Assembly: GCA_020853635.1 (NCBI GenBank)
Contig: JADYYN010000233.1
Location: 1 to 50,500, forward strand
DNA length: 50,500 nt
DNA from: Gemmatimonadaceae bacterium
Lineage (GTDB): Bacteria; Gemmatimonadota; Gemmatimonadetes; Gemmatimonadales; Gemmatimonadaceae
Reading direction: 5' to 3'
The position numbers and the translations under genes were made by a program. Below are positions 25,694-35,001 of this stretch, piece by piece; the first letter of the stretch is position 1; every line of letters starts with the position of its first letter. Below the pieces are notes generated by a model. The model was not told the origin of the DNA. It saw nothing but the letters and a program-made list of their open reading frames with translations, and did no database searches.

Positions 25694-27094
25694 TCACGCG
25701 CGCAGCGCGCCGTCGTGCTCGAGCTTCGACAACGACGCCGCGTCGAAGCGGCCACGAACGACCATCACGCCCTCGTCCTCGTCGGCCTCGCTTGAGAGGA
25801 TTTCCCCGAAGCGATGCGCCTCGGCAAGCAGGCGACCGTCGGTGAGCGGGATGCGGAGCTCGACCTCGGGGCGCCGGTCACGCAGTGCTTGGCGGAGCAA
25901 CGCGCGCAGCGGCTCCAACCCCTCACTACTCGCCGCCGACGTGAAGATCGACCCCGGCGCGAGGTTGTTCATGCGGTCCTCGAGCGCCGCGCGGTCCTCC
26001 GGCGAGAGGCGGTCCACCTTATTGAACACATACCGCATGGGCAGATGCTGCACCCCGAGCTCGCCGAGCACTTCGTCGACCACGAGCCGCTGCTCCTCCC
26101 ATGTGGGATGACTCGCGTCGATCACGTGGAGGAGCAGATCGGCCTCCTGCACTTCCTCGAGCGTCGCGCGGAAGCTGGCGACGAGATGGTGGGGCAGCTT
26201 GCGGATGAATCCGACCGTGTCGGTGAGCAGCACCGACTGATGGTCGCCGAGATCGACCTCGCGCGTGAGCGGGTCGAGCGTCGCGAACAAGCGATCTTCG
26301 ACGAACACCTCGTTGGCGCCCGAGATGCCGCGCAGGATGGAGCTCTTGCCGGCGTTGGTATAGCCCACGAGCGACGCCCGGAAACTCCCTGACCGTCCGG
26401 CGCGCTGCTGATGCCGGGCCTTGGTCACCTCCACGAGCCGGTCCTTGAGCAACTTGATTCGCTGGCCCACGAGCCGCCGGTCGGTCTCGAGCTGCGTTTC
26501 ACCCGGGCCGCGCACGCCGATGCCACCGCGGAACTTCTCCAAGTGCGTCCACATCCGCGTGAGCCGCGGCAGCGAGTACTCGGGCTGCGCCAGCTCCACC
26601 TGCATGCGCGCCTCGGCCGAGCGGGCGCGTACGGCGAAGATGTCGAGGATGAGTTCGGCGCGGTCGATCACGCGCTTTCCGACTTCCCCCTCGAGGTTCT
26701 TGCCCTGCGCCGGGGAGAGTTCGTCGTCGAAGATCACGAGCGTCGCGTCCTTCTCGGCGATCATCGTCTTGAGCTCGTCGACTTTTCCCCTGCCGATGTA
26801 CGTGGACGAGTCGGGCCGGTCGAGCTGCTGCGTGAGCGTGCCCACGACGAGCGCGCCTGCCGTGTCGGACAGACGTTCGAGCTCTTCGAGATGCTCGTTC
26901 ACGTGGTGCCGCGCATTGCTGCGTTTGATGGGCGCCCCGACGAGGATCGCGCGTTCTTGCGGGGCGTGCAGTTCGATCAGGGACTTGATGGGGCGCTCAT
27001 GCTCGAGGATAGTGCAAAATAGTAGATGTGAGAGGGGAGATGTGAGATGGGGGAGCACGGCGTTGACGGCCGGGCTCCCCCAAAGTCTGCACAC
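25694..27094 (-). CDS. hflX: GTPase HflX
   Basis: Ribosome-associated GTPase that splits or rescues stalled ribosomes. The N-terminal HflX domain shows SSTYIGRGKVDELK, LSPAQGKNLE and RMQVELAQPEYSLPRLTRMWTHLEKFRGGIGVRGPGETQLETDRR; the G domain has G1 GYTNAGKSSIL, G3 DTVGFI and NKVD, with a further C-terminal domain. The start is unclear. The only standard starts are GTG 27094 and GTG 27058, but translation from these would run through the purine/pyrimidine repeat at 27025-27054, giving a non-conserved LPHLTSPLSHLL segment. Homology suggests a start near IKSLIELHAPQERAILV, where only a CTG (26980) is available. The coordinates give the longest frame. Confidence 0.93.
   Translation of the reverse strand: MCRLWGSPAVNAVLPHLTSPLSHLLFCTILEHERPIKSLIELHAPQERAILVGAPIKRSNARHHVNEHLEELERLSDTAGALVVGTLTQQLDRPDSSTYIGRGKVDELKTMIAEKDATLVIFDDELSPAQGKNLEGEVGKRVIDRAELILDIFAVRARSAEARMQVELAQPEYSLPRLTRMWTHLEKFRGGIGVRGPGETQLETDRRLVGQRIKLLKDRLVEVTKARHQQRAGRSGSFRASLVGYTNAGKSSILRGISGANEVFVEDRLFATLDPLTREVDLGDHQSVLLTDTVGFIRKLPHHLVASFRATLEEVQEADLLLHVIDASHPTWEEQRLVVDEVLGELGVQHLPMRYVFNKVDRLSPEDRAALEDRMNNLAPGSIFTSAASSEGLEPLRALLRQALRDRRPEVELRIPLTDGRLLAEAHRFGEILSSEADEDEGVMVVRGRFDAASLSKLEHDGALRA
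27025..27054 (+). repeat. Purine-rich repeat near the hflX 5' end
   Basis: GATGTGAGAGGGGAGATGTGAGATGGGGGAG-type tract, related to 24518-24545 (14 of 15 bases over one segment) and sharing an exact 12-mer GATGTGAGAGGG with 8701-8712 in the recA-recX gap. All three have the purine strand on plus, i.e. pyrimidine-rich in the sense of the neighbouring genes. Confidence 0.6.
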
Positions 27095-27143
27095 TACCCC
27101 GCTTCATCTACCATTCGCCATCCGCCCGCTGCCAGCTGCCCGT

Positions 27144-27635
27144 TCAGAATCTCAGGCCGTCGAGCCGCCCAGTGCCCGAGTACGGCCGCGTGATGTTGCC
27201 GAACGGCGTCACGTAGGTGAACTGCCCGGTCACGCGATAGTCCACGCTGCCCTTCTGCGTGAGCTTCGTCATCGCAGCGCGCACGGCAGCGAACGTGAAC
27301 TCCACCGGCACGACCACTTCGGAATGCCCCTTGTTGCTGAGCGTCACCAGCTTCTCGATCTCGCCGAGCGCGACTTGGTTGGTATCGACCCACACCGTGT
27401 ACGAGAGCTTGGTGGCATCCAGACGGTATTCATTGGGATTGTAGACGTCGAGGATGACGTCCAACGAGCCACCCTGCGTGCCGACGCCCTTCACTACCAC
27501 GTTCTTCACTTCGACGACCGGATTGGCGAACGCCTGCTTCGCCAGCGAGGCGCAGCCCGAGGCGCCCAAGGTCGTCAGGCCGAGCACGGCCACCGCTGCC
27601 ATCGTGAACCCGCGACGCCACATGCGCTGCTGCAT
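27144..27635 (-). CDS. LEA14/WHy-domain lipoprotein
   Basis: 163-aa predicted lipoprotein. Signal region MQQRMWRRGFTMAAVAVLGLTTLGASGC with a lipobox-like ASGC (Cys28 of this start); the mature part is a WHy/LEA type 2 beta-sandwich: PVVEVKNVVVKG, LDVILDVYNPNEYRLDATKLSYTVWVD (the hallmark NPN), and VVVPVEFTFAAV. Such proteins are linked to desiccation or envelope stress, but the bacterial role is largely inferred. Start ATG 27635 has a GGAG Shine-Dalgarno and overlaps the rarA stop by one base (TGATG), indicating co-expression with rarA. Confidence 0.85.
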   Translation of the reverse strand: MQQRMWRRGFTMAAVAVLGLTTLGASGCASLAKQAFANPVVEVKNVVVKGVGTQGGSLDVILDVYNPNEYRLDATKLSYTVWVDTNQVALGEIEKLVTLSNKGHSEVVVPVEFTFAAVRAAMTKLTQKGSVDYRVTGQFTYVTPFGNITRPYSGTGRLDGLRF

Positions 27636-29017
27636 CAATCGTTCTCCGTTCGGGGAGCGTCGGCTCCCGGTTGTGTACTGCGGTCCTTGAGCGCGCGCCA
27701 CCAGGCGAGCCGCTTCTCGATCTCCTTCTCGAATCCGAACGCACCGGGCGTGTAGAACGGACCACGCACTTCATCCGGAAGATAGTCCTGCGGCGTGTAG
27801 CCCTCCGGCGCGTCGTGCGCGTACTGATACCCGGCGCCGTAGCCCAGTTCCTTCATCAGTCCGGTGGGGGCGTTCCGAATGTGCAGAGGCACCGGCGCCG
27901 CCGGCGTCGCGTCGGCGGCGGCCTGCGCGGCCTTCCACGCCACGTACACGCGATTCGACTTGGGCGCAGTCGCGAGATACACCGCCGCTTCCGCGAGCGC
28001 GAGTTCGCCCTCGGGCGAGCCGAGGAAGTGATACGCGTCGCGCGCGGCCAACGCGACCTCGAGTGCGCGCGGGTCGGCGAGCCCCACGTCCTCGCTGGCG
28101 AACCGGACCGTCCGCCGCGCGATGAACAACGGATCCTCGCCCCCGCGGATCATGCGCGCGAGCCAGTACAGCGCGCCCTGCGGGTCGGACCCGCGCAGCG
28201 CCTTGTGATACGCCGAGATGAGATTGTAGTGCTGTTCGCCCGACTTGTCGTACGACGGCACGCGCATCTGGAGCGCCGCCGTCGCGATCTCGCTGGTGAT
28301 TACACCGTCGGTCGCCAGAACGGCGGCCGCCTCGAGCACCGTCAGTGCTCGGCGCGCATCGCCGTCCACCTGCTCGGCCAAGAGGTCGCGCGCCGCGACG
28401 TCCAGCCGGAGCGGTGCGCCATCAAGCGCCGCGGACACACCGCGCTCGGTATCGGCCATCGCCCGCTCGAGCAGCGTCGCGATCGCAGCCGCGTCGAGCG
28501 GCTGCAACACGAACACGCGCATGCGGCTGAGCAGCGCGCCGTTGATCTCGAAACTCGGATTCTCCGTCGTCGCGCCGATGAGCGTGAGCAACCCGCTCTC
28601 AACGTGCGGCAGCAACGCGTCCTGTTGCCCGCGATTGAACCGATGGATCTCGTCCACGAACAACACCGTGCGCGAGCCGAGCACGCGACGCTTCTCGGCG
28701 TCGCCGACGATCTCGCGGATGCGAGCGACGCCGTCGGTCACGGCGCTGAACGGCACGAACTCACCGGCCACGTGACGTGCGACCAGACGTGCGATGGTCG
28801 TCTTCCCGGTGCCGGGCGGTCCCCAGAGCAGGATGCTGCCGGTCTCGCCCCGCTCCATGGCCACGCGCAGCGGTTTCCCCGCTCCGAGGATCGCGTCCTG
28901 TCCCACCACCTCGTTGAGCGACCGCGGCCGCAGGCGCGAGGCCAGCGGCGCCTGAAGCGGCCGTTCGAAGAGCCCCGGTGCGCCGTGGTCCGCGCGTCGG
29001 TCGCTGCCGCGCGACAC
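27635..29017 (-). CDS. rarA: Replication-associated recombination protein RarA (MgsA)
   Basis: AAA+ ATPase acting at stalled replication forks. 460 aa: N-terminal segment PLASRLRPRSLNEVVGQD, Walker A GPPGTGKTT, Walker B LFVDEIHRFN, sensor 1 GATTENPSFEIN, arginine-finger region LLSRMRVF and the C-terminal helical tetramerisation domain (SAYHKALRGSDPQGALYWLARMI, HIRNAPTGLMKELGYGAGYQYAHD). It starts at GTG 29017, one base after the stop of the ZIP transporter gene, and ends overlapping the lipoprotein gene. Normal length. Confidence 0.95.
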   Translation of the reverse strand: MSRGSDRRADHGAPGLFERPLQAPLASRLRPRSLNEVVGQDAILGAGKPLRVAMERGETGSILLWGPPGTGKTTIARLVARHVAGEFVPFSAVTDGVARIREIVGDAEKRRVLGSRTVLFVDEIHRFNRGQQDALLPHVESGLLTLIGATTENPSFEINGALLSRMRVFVLQPLDAAAIATLLERAMADTERGVSAALDGAPLRLDVAARDLLAEQVDGDARRALTVLEAAAVLATDGVITSEIATAALQMRVPSYDKSGEQHYNLISAYHKALRGSDPQGALYWLARMIRGGEDPLFIARRTVRFASEDVGLADPRALEVALAARDAYHFLGSPEGELALAEAAVYLATAPKSNRVYVAWKAAQAAADATPAAPVPLHIRNAPTGLMKELGYGAGYQYAHDAPEGYTPQDYLPDEVRGPFYTPGAFGFEKEIEKRLAWWRALKDRSTQPGADAPRTEND

Positions 29018-29018
29018 G

Positions 29019-29729
29019 TTAGTGCCCGAGCATGAGACGGAACGCCACCGAGATCGCGCATCCGGCGAAGAACGCCATGTTGTGGCCCCACCCCGCCTTG
29101 CCCTGGAACTCCGGGATCAGGTTCGACGCCCCGACGTACAGCGTCACACCGGCCGAGAGTGCGAGCCCCCACTGCGCGAGCGGATCGAAGAGATCCGTGA
29201 ACACCACGCCGAGCAACGTCGCCACACCGAGCGCCGCCGCCGCACCCATGGCGGCCGTACGAGTCCGCCCCGACGCGACCCAGAGCGACGCGCTCGCGAG
29301 CCCCTCCGGCACCTTATGGAGGAACACCGCGCCGCCGACCAACACGCCGAGGTCCTGACTCACCGCGAACGCACTGGCGATGGCGACGCCGTCAACGAAG
29401 GTGTGGAGCAGCAGTCCCACCAGCGCCGCCGTGCTCACGCCCCGGCTCACATGGTGCGTCTCCTCACCGAAGTGGAAATGCCCCACCAGCGCGTGCTGCG
29501 TGAGATGCACCAGCAGGAAGCCGGCGAGGATGATGTACGCCGCCCGCGCCCCTCCGTGCTCGATCGCCTCGGGCAACAGCCCGGCGATGGACACGACGAC
29601 AAGGAAGCCCGCCGAGAAGGCGAGCAGCAGCTCGAGCGAGCGCGGAGACCATCGCGGGCGCGCGGTGACGGCGGCGGCGCCGACGACGTTCCCCGCCGCA
29701 GCGAGCACGGCGTAAAGGATCGAAGTCAC
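29019..29729 (-). CDS. ZIP family divalent metal transporter
   Basis: 236-aa inner-membrane protein with about eight hydrophobic helices. The metal-binding ZIP signatures are present: HTFVDGVAIASAF (helix IV, HxxxDG) and HKVPEGLASA (helix V, HKxPEG), plus a His-rich loop HALVGHFHFGEETHH between helices III and IV. It imports Zn or other divalent metals. Closest to the ZupT/GufA-like bacterial group by size; the metal is not predictable. It is followed directly by rarA. Confidence 0.92.
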   Translation of the reverse strand: MTSILYAVLAAAGNVVGAAAVTARPRWSPRSLELLLAFSAGFLVVVSIAGLLPEAIEHGGARAAYIILAGFLLVHLTQHALVGHFHFGEETHHVSRGVSTAALVGLLLHTFVDGVAIASAFAVSQDLGVLVGGAVFLHKVPEGLASASLWVASGRTRTAAMGAAAALGVATLLGVVFTDLFDPLAQWGLALSAGVTLYVGASNLIPEFQGKAGWGHNMAFFAGCAISVAFRLMLGH

Positions 29730-29777
29730 GGGGGAAAGATAGCCGCCAAGGCAAGGCGGCCGGCCAACGCGGTCGGA

Positions 29778-30230
29778 CTAGACGGCGCCGGAGGGTGCGC
29801 CGCCCAAGTGCCGTACGAGCCCGCGCAGGGCGAGCTCATAGCCGTACGCGCCGAACCCGGCGATGATGCCGACGGCCCCGGGTGCGAGCCACGAATGGCG
29901 GCGTTCCGGCTCGCGGGCGTAGATGTTGGAGAGATGGACTTCGGCGTACGGCAGCGACACCCCCGCGAACGCATCGCGCAACGCCAGACTCGTATGTGTC
30001 CACGCGCCGGCGTTCACCACCGCGCCGGTCACGACGCCGCGGCAGTTGTGGACGGCCTCGAGCATCCGGCCTTCGTCGTTGAACTGCGAGAACAGCAGCG
30101 TGACCCCGAGCGCCGCACCCACTTCTTCCAAGTGCGACTCGATCTCGGCCAGCGTTGTGGTCCCGTAGATCTCCGGCTCGCGGATCCCCAACAGGTTCAG
30201 ATTCGGACCATTGAGGACCGCGATCCTCAC
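29778..30230 (-). CDS. aroQ: Type II 3-dehydroquinate dehydratase
   Basis: Third step of the shikimate pathway: trans-dehydration of 3-dehydroquinate in the cytosol. 150 aa, normal for the type II dodecameric enzyme. Motifs: VLNGPNLNLLGIREPEIYG with the catalytic Tyr (Y22), FSQFNDEGRMLEAVH, and NAGAWTHTSLALRDAF, which carries the active-site His. In that motif most relatives have NPGAYTH, so the Pro-to-Ala and Tyr-to-Trp changes are mild departures. The ATG overlaps the stop of the upstream TPR gene by 4 bp. Confidence 0.95.
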   Translation of the reverse strand: MRIAVLNGPNLNLLGIREPEIYGTTTLAEIESHLEEVGAALGVTLLFSQFNDEGRMLEAVHNCRGVVTGAVVNAGAWTHTSLALRDAFAGVSLPYAEVHLSNIYAREPERRHSWLAPGAVGIIAGFGAYGYELALRGLVRHLGGAPSGAV

Positions 30231-32587
30231 TTCGTCAGGCCTCGCAGCCAGCCCTGGAACTGATCGAGGTCATCGTCTTCCGGCGCCGCCGAAGGCAGAT
30301 CGCCCACATACGACGACGACTCGACGATCGGGGCCGTGTCGGCATCGGTCGGCGTCGACATGGCTGACGGCACCGAGGACGACGAGAAGAACTGGTCGAA
30401 GCGGAGCTTCTCCGACGCGCGGGACACGCGCGGCGAGCCGGGCGTCGCCGACGGCAGCTCAGGCGGCATCGGGGCCGAAGGACCTTCACCGAAGAGCGAG
30501 TCGAGCGCCGTGCCACCGGACGGACCGGAGGTCGCGCCAACCGCGGCGAGTCGATGTGCAGCGCGTTCGTCTTCCACATTCACCTCGGGGCCGAAGAGTT
30601 CGTCGAGCGGACTCAGTGGAGACCCCGCAGCGGTCGGAATCGTCACGACCGGCGGTGCGACGGTCAGACCGCGACGCGCGAATGCGGCGAAGAAGTCACG
30701 GACATTCGGGCCCGTCGGCTCAGCGACTGGCGACACCGGGGCGGCTGGCGTGACGCGCGGAGGCCGCGCGGCCACCGGCGTGTCGAGCGCCACCTCGTCG
30801 AACGACATCGCCGAGAGCATCGCGTTGGTCGGTGCCGGCTCCGCGATCTCGACGGCGTCCGCAGGCACTTCGAACTCGAGCGACGCGCGTGACTGCGTCT
30901 CGAGGGCGCGCAGGCGATCCCGCAGTCCCTCATCAGCCGGCGACTGGGCCACGAGCTGCCGGTATACGTCGATGGCGCGGTCCGTGAGTCCCTGCTCCAG
31001 ATAGAACTTCGCCATCGTCTCGGTCACGAACGTGACCGGCGGCGTGACCGACGCGGGCTCCGCAATCGGCTCTAGCGAGGGCGGCGGCATCTCCACGAAC
31101 ATCGACGCCACCCCCACGGACGGCGCTTCGATCTCGAACGTCTCGTCGATCGCGATGCTACCGGGATCATCCGGCTCGGCAGGGAGTGCGGGCAGCGCGT
31201 CGTCAGCAGTCGCGTCGTCAGTCGCGGCCTCAGGCAACAGGCTGAACTCGTCGCCGGCGTCATCGGTGTGGAAGGCCTCAACTCCCGGGCCGTTGGGCTC
31301 GAGGTCTGGCGTGGACGAGAGCTCATCGAGCCCGGCGACGAAGAACTCGCTGTCGGCGGTCTCGATCAGCTCGGACGGCGCAGACAGCGATTCGAGCGAC
31401 GTCCCCATGGGATCCAGATCCGCGTCGATCAGACCATCGACCCCTTCGACGGTGGGAAGCGCGTCTTCGACCGGCTCCAGAATGGAGCGGAACGCACCCG
31501 AGTCGGCAGGCGGACGGAACTCGCGCTCCTCCATTCCTTCGATAGCCAGCGGCTGCACGGATGGCGCGGACGCCGACTCCGATTCGAAGTTGTCGAGGCG
31601 CGCGACGTCTGCGGCTTCGAACTCCGTGGTCTCCAGATCCGGCAGCGGTGCGACCTCAGCCGAGAACTCGGCGAGTTCGATGCCCTCGACGACCGGCGGC
31701 AGCTCGTCCGCCGGGGGGACGGACGGCGCGGCCGCGGTCGGAACCACGAACTCCGGCATCGCCGGGGTCGGCGGGCGGAATCGCGGCATGAGGGGTTCGG
31801 TGGTCTCGCCGACGACGGCCGGCGGGAGCGCTGCGGCCGGTGGCGGGACTGCCGGAGCCGCTGGAGCCGGCGGTGCTGGTGCCGGCGCCGACGCGCCCTC
31901 CCCGAAGTCGAAGGCCACATCGAACAAGGATCCCCGTTTCGCCGGCTTGGGCGGGACGACGACCTCGACCGTTTTGGCGTCCTCGAGCGCCGGCGGCCGC
32001 GAGACGGCGGCGGCGGCCTGGGCGGGCGCCGGGGTCATCGGGCGGATGGGCGTCGAGCCGCGGGGCGGCATGGGCGGCGCATCGCCCGTGAGTCCCACCG
32101 CCTGCGACGACGCGGTCACGCGCACCGACGGCGCGACCGAGATGATGTTGGGCGCCCGCGACGGGCCGGATGCCGGCTCCACGTCCTGACGTCCCCCGAC
32201 TTCTTCCAGCAGGGCGATGACTTCGTCGTTGCGGCGATCGAACTCGAGGAGCCGCGTGTACCAGCTGCGCGCCGTTTCGGTATCGCCGCCCAGGCGCGCG
32301 ATGTCGCCCAGGTGGCGCAGGGCGATGAGGTTCTCGGGGTCCAGAGCCAGCGCGGACTCGAACGGCCCACGCGCCTCGTCCAGTTGCCCGAGCTCGAACA
32401 GGCACTGTCCGTAGACCACGAAGCCGTTCATGGACGCCGGCTGCTCGCCCAGGTGCTTCTGGCAGATGAGGATGGCGCGATCGACCTGCCCCGTCTTCCG
32501 AAGTTCGTTCGCAAACGGCGCGAAGAACTTCTTCGGGTTCTCATGGTATCGCTTACGGAGCTCTTCGACGCGGTTCGGTGCGGCCAT
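30227..32587 (-). CDS. Large TPR protein with disordered Pro/Ala/acidic middle (paralogue-like A)
   Basis: 786 aa from ATG 32587 (MAAPNRVEELRKRYHENPKKFF). Residues about 15-130 form TPR repeats (QVDRAILICQKHLGEQPASMNGFVVYGQCLFELGQLDEARGPFESA, ENLIALRHLGDIARLGGD). A very long low-complexity region follows, rich in Pro, Ala, Glu and Asp, and contains one more TPR unit around residues 535-570 (MAKFYLEQGLTDRAIDVYRQLV). The C-terminus ends with DLDQFQGWLRGLTK, a hydrophobic helix after an acidic patch. No signal peptide or membrane segment. It is coupled to aroQ by a 4-bp overlap and divergent from ppiD. Function unknown; a scaffold or FimV/PilF-like role is conceivable but unproven. Confidence 0.8.
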   Translation of the reverse strand: MAAPNRVEELRKRYHENPKKFFAPFANELRKTGQVDRAILICQKHLGEQPASMNGFVVYGQCLFELGQLDEARGPFESALALDPENLIALRHLGDIARLGGDTETARSWYTRLLEFDRRNDEVIALLEEVGGRQDVEPASGPSRAPNIISVAPSVRVTASSQAVGLTGDAPPMPPRGSTPIRPMTPAPAQAAAAVSRPPALEDAKTVEVVVPPKPAKRGSLFDVAFDFGEGASAPAPAPPAPAAPAVPPPAAALPPAVVGETTEPLMPRFRPPTPAMPEFVVPTAAAPSVPPADELPPVVEGIELAEFSAEVAPLPDLETTEFEAADVARLDNFESESASAPSVQPLAIEGMEEREFRPPADSGAFRSILEPVEDALPTVEGVDGLIDADLDPMGTSLESLSAPSELIETADSEFFVAGLDELSSTPDLEPNGPGVEAFHTDDAGDEFSLLPEAATDDATADDALPALPAEPDDPGSIAIDETFEIEAPSVGVASMFVEMPPPSLEPIAEPASVTPPVTFVTETMAKFYLEQGLTDRAIDVYRQLVAQSPADEGLRDRLRALETQSRASLEFEVPADAVEIAEPAPTNAMLSAMSFDEVALDTPVAARPPRVTPAAPVSPVAEPTGPNVRDFFAAFARRGLTVAPPVVTIPTAAGSPLSPLDELFGPEVNVEDERAAHRLAAVGATSGPSGGTALDSLFGEGPSAPMPPELPSATPGSPRVSRASEKLRFDQFFSSSSVPSAMSTPTDADTAPIVESSSYVGDLPSAAPEDDDLDQFQGWLRGLTK

Positions 32588-32801
32588 CGGGCGGGTGCGG
32601 GATGAGGAGGGCGAAGCCACGGATCGCGCTCTGGCCAAGGTAGCATCGGCACAGAGAGAGCGTCAATCAGAAGTTCGCGTCTCGCTTGATTTTACGTTCG
32701 CTTTCGGGGTAGCTTTACAGGCTCTATCAACCAGCGTGAAGCCCGGGGACCATCCTCGTTCCCGCGCTCCTTTCTACCGTTGAATTCAGGGGTCGTGGTC
32801 C

Positions 32802-34640
32802 GTGCTGCAATCGATGCGGGGCATCGCCAAGTACATCTGGATCTTCTTGTTCGTCGCCTTCGTCGGCGGCTTCCTGCTCGGTGAGGTCTCCGGCCTCCTC
32901 GGCCGGACTCCCGTCACCACCACCACCGTGGTGGGCAAGGTGAACGGGGACGAAATCCCGTACGTGGCGTGGCAGAACCTGACGAACCAGCTCTCCCAAG
33001 AGCAGGAACAGCGCGCCGGTCGTGCGCTGAACCTCGATGAGCGTCAGGTGCTCGAAGACCAGGCGTTCAACCAACTGGTCTCCGACCTCCTGCTCCAACA
33101 GGAATACGAGAAGCGGGGCATCCGCGTCACGGATGAGGAGATCAAGAACGCGGCGCTCAACTCCCCGCCCCAGCAGATGTTGACCAATCCGCAGCTGCTG
33201 ACGGATGGTCGGTTCGACCCGGCGAAGTACCAGCGGCTGCTCGCGTCGCCGGTCGCCCGCCAGCAAGGTCTGCTGCTGCAGCTCGAGAGCTTCTATCGCA
33301 GCGAGATTCCGCGCTCCAAGCTCTTCTCCCAGCTGATCACGGATGCGTGGCCGAGCGACGAGCGCCTCTATCGTATGTACCGCGACGAGCGTGACTCGGC
33401 GACCGTCGAGTTCGTGGCGCTGGCCCCCTCGGCCGCGCAGGTCGCCGCAGCCGAGGTGAGCGACGCGGACGTCCGGAAGTTCTATGACTCGCAGCCGGAC
33501 CGCTGGGACCGTCCGGGCCGCGCCGTGGTCTCGATCATCAGTCTCGACCGGACGCCGAAGGCGGCCGACACGGCCTCCACGGCGGCCAAGCTGCGTGCAC
33601 TCAAGGCAGAGATCACGAGCGGCCAGTCCACGTTCGAGGACGTCGCCAAGCGTGAGTCCGAGGACACCATCTCGGGCCCCATGGGCGGCGACCTCGGTCG
33701 CGGCGCCAAGGGGCGCTTCGTGCCGGAGTTCGAGAAGGCGGCGTTCGCGCTGCGCCCGGGCCAGATCTCGGAGCCGGTGCCGACCCAGTTCGGCTGGCAC
33801 ATCATCAAGGCCACGGAGCGGAAGGGCGACACGCTGGCGCTGCGCCACATCCTGCTCACGGTCAAGCAGAACGACTCCACGGCGGTGCTGACGGATCGCA
33901 GCGCGGACGTGCTCTCCACCATCGCGGCGGGCATGACTGAGGGCTCACGCCTCGACAGCGCAGCGAAGGAACTCGGCCTGCTCGTCACCTCGGTGCCCGT
34001 CACCGAAGGCCAGACGGCCTACTATCTCGGTCGCCCGGTGGGCGGCATCACCGGCTTCGCATTCGGCGGCGCTGCCCGTGGCGAGATCAGCGACCTCATC
34101 GACGACGAGAGCGGCTACTACCTCGCGCGCATCGACTCCCTCTCGCCCGGCGGCAAGGCGCCGTTCGAGGCGGGGAAGGACGAGATCCGCACCGCACTCA
34201 AGGAGCGGAAGGCCGCCGAGGGCCTCGTCCCGCAGGCGACGGCGCTGGTCGCTGACGCCAAGGCCACGACGCTCGAGGCCGCCGCCAAGAAGGCCGGCCT
34301 CACCCCGCAGCGAGCAGGGCCGTTCACCCGCCTCGGCTTTGTGCCGGGACTGGGGTACTACAACGAGGCGGTCGGGGCGGCGTTCTCGATCCCCGTGGGC
34401 GGTGTCGGTGCGGCGCGCTCGACCGACGGCGTGTACGTCGTCCGCGTGATCTCTCGCTCGGAGGGCACCCGTGAGGCCTTCGAAGCCCAGAAGGCGGAGC
34501 AGCGGGACCGCGTGATCCAGGCGCTCCGTGAGCAGCGTGTGCGGCTCTTCCTCGACAACCTCCGCCGCGACGCGACGATCGTCGACAAGCGCGATCAGAT
34601 CAACGCGACCCTCCGGCGCCAATCGCTGGACGCGCCGTAA
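32802..34640 (+). CDS. ppiD: PpiD-like periplasmic peptidyl-prolyl isomerase
   Basis: Membrane-anchored folding factor at the Sec exit. 612 aa: one N-terminal transmembrane helix (about residues 12-30, WIFLFVAFVGGFLLG), a SurA/PpiD N-domain (GKVNGDEIPYVAWQNLTNQL, LVSDLLLQQEYEKRGI), and a parvulin-like domain (SGPMGGDLGRGAKGRFVPEFEKAAF ... QFGWHIIKA) followed by a second, degenerate parvulin-like region after LALRHILLTV. Start GTG 32802 (MLQSMRG), matching the family opening; an ATG 4 codons later is an alternative. A possible promoter lies in the 214-bp divergent gap: TTGATT 32686-32691, 18 bp, TAGCTT 32710-32715 (weak). A strong terminator follows the gene. Confidence 0.9.
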   Translation: MLQSMRGIAKYIWIFLFVAFVGGFLLGEVSGLLGRTPVTTTTVVGKVNGDEIPYVAWQNLTNQLSQEQEQRAGRALNLDERQVLEDQAFNQLVSDLLLQQEYEKRGIRVTDEEIKNAALNSPPQQMLTNPQLLTDGRFDPAKYQRLLASPVARQQGLLLQLESFYRSEIPRSKLFSQLITDAWPSDERLYRMYRDERDSATVEFVALAPSAAQVAAAEVSDADVRKFYDSQPDRWDRPGRAVVSIISLDRTPKAADTASTAAKLRALKAEITSGQSTFEDVAKRESEDTISGPMGGDLGRGAKGRFVPEFEKAAFALRPGQISEPVPTQFGWHIIKATERKGDTLALRHILLTVKQNDSTAVLTDRSADVLSTIAAGMTEGSRLDSAAKELGLLVTSVPVTEGQTAYYLGRPVGGITGFAFGGAARGEISDLIDDESGYYLARIDSLSPGGKAPFEAGKDEIRTALKERKAAEGLVPQATALVADAKATTLEAAAKKAGLTPQRAGPFTRLGFVPGLGYYNEAVGAAFSIPVGGVGAARSTDGVYVVRVISRSEGTREAFEAQKAEQRDRVIQALREQRVRLFLDNLRRDATIVDKRDQINATLRRQSLDAP

Positions 34641-34653
34641 GTCGTCGAGTGGG

Positions 34654-34720
34654 CGGCGGCCGCTGGTCGGCCGCCGAGTGGTACACGAAGGGGGCCCGGA
34701 CGAGTTGTCCGGGCCCCCTT
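34654..34720. terminator. Double hairpin terminator between ppiD and tatA
   Basis: A 9-bp stem (CGGCGGCCG / CGGCCGCCG, 34654-34676) is followed by a 14-bp perfect stem, AAGGGGGCCCGGAC / GTCCGGGCCCCCTT with a 5-nt loop (34688-34720), ending in TTTC on plus and preceded by GAA on minus. It is well placed to stop both ppiD (plus) and the convergent tatA operon (minus). Confidence 0.88.
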
Positions 34721-34742
34721 TCGCTGTCGTGCGCGATCAGGA

Positions 34743-34991
34743 TCAGATCAGGCGGCGCGGTTCCTTCTCGGGCGCGTCATCGTGCTGCACGCTGCGCGGC
34801 TGCGCCGGCGGCAGCGACTCATGCTCGGCCGGCGCCGCGAACTCCGCCTTCGCCTCGTTCATGTTCTTCTTGAACTCCTTGATGCCTTTGCCGAACGACC
34901 CTGCGATCTCGGGGATCCGCTTGGCTCCGAAGAGCAGCAGGACCACCACGAGCGCCATCAGCATTTCCGTCGCACCGAATCCACCGAACAT
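34743..34991 (-). CDS. tatA: Sec-independent translocase TatA/E
   Basis: Pore-forming subunit of the twin-arginine translocase. 82 aa: short periplasmic start MFGGFG, one membrane helix ([21 protein letters not shown]), the hinge Gly/Pro, amphipathic helix [21 protein letters not shown] and an acidic/Gln-Pro tail. The FGxxxIPE hinge fits TatA. A textbook Shine-Dalgarno (AAGGAGG, 5 nt before the ATG) overlaps the stop of the upstream DUF4321 gene. tatC lies separately at 49495-50286. Confidence 0.93.
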   Translation of the reverse strand: MFGGFGATEMLMALVVVLLLFGAKRIPEIAGSFGKGIKEFKKNMNEAKAEFAAPAEHESLPPAQPRSVQHDDAPEKEPRRLI

Positions 34992-35001
34992 ACGAACCTC
35001 C

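Noticed and set aside
31032-32189. Ser/Gly-rich 385-codon frame antisense to the TPR protein
   Set aside because: It is the complement of a Pro/Ala/Glu low-complexity region, which automatically yields Gly/Ser-rich sequence; it does not indicate an adhesin.
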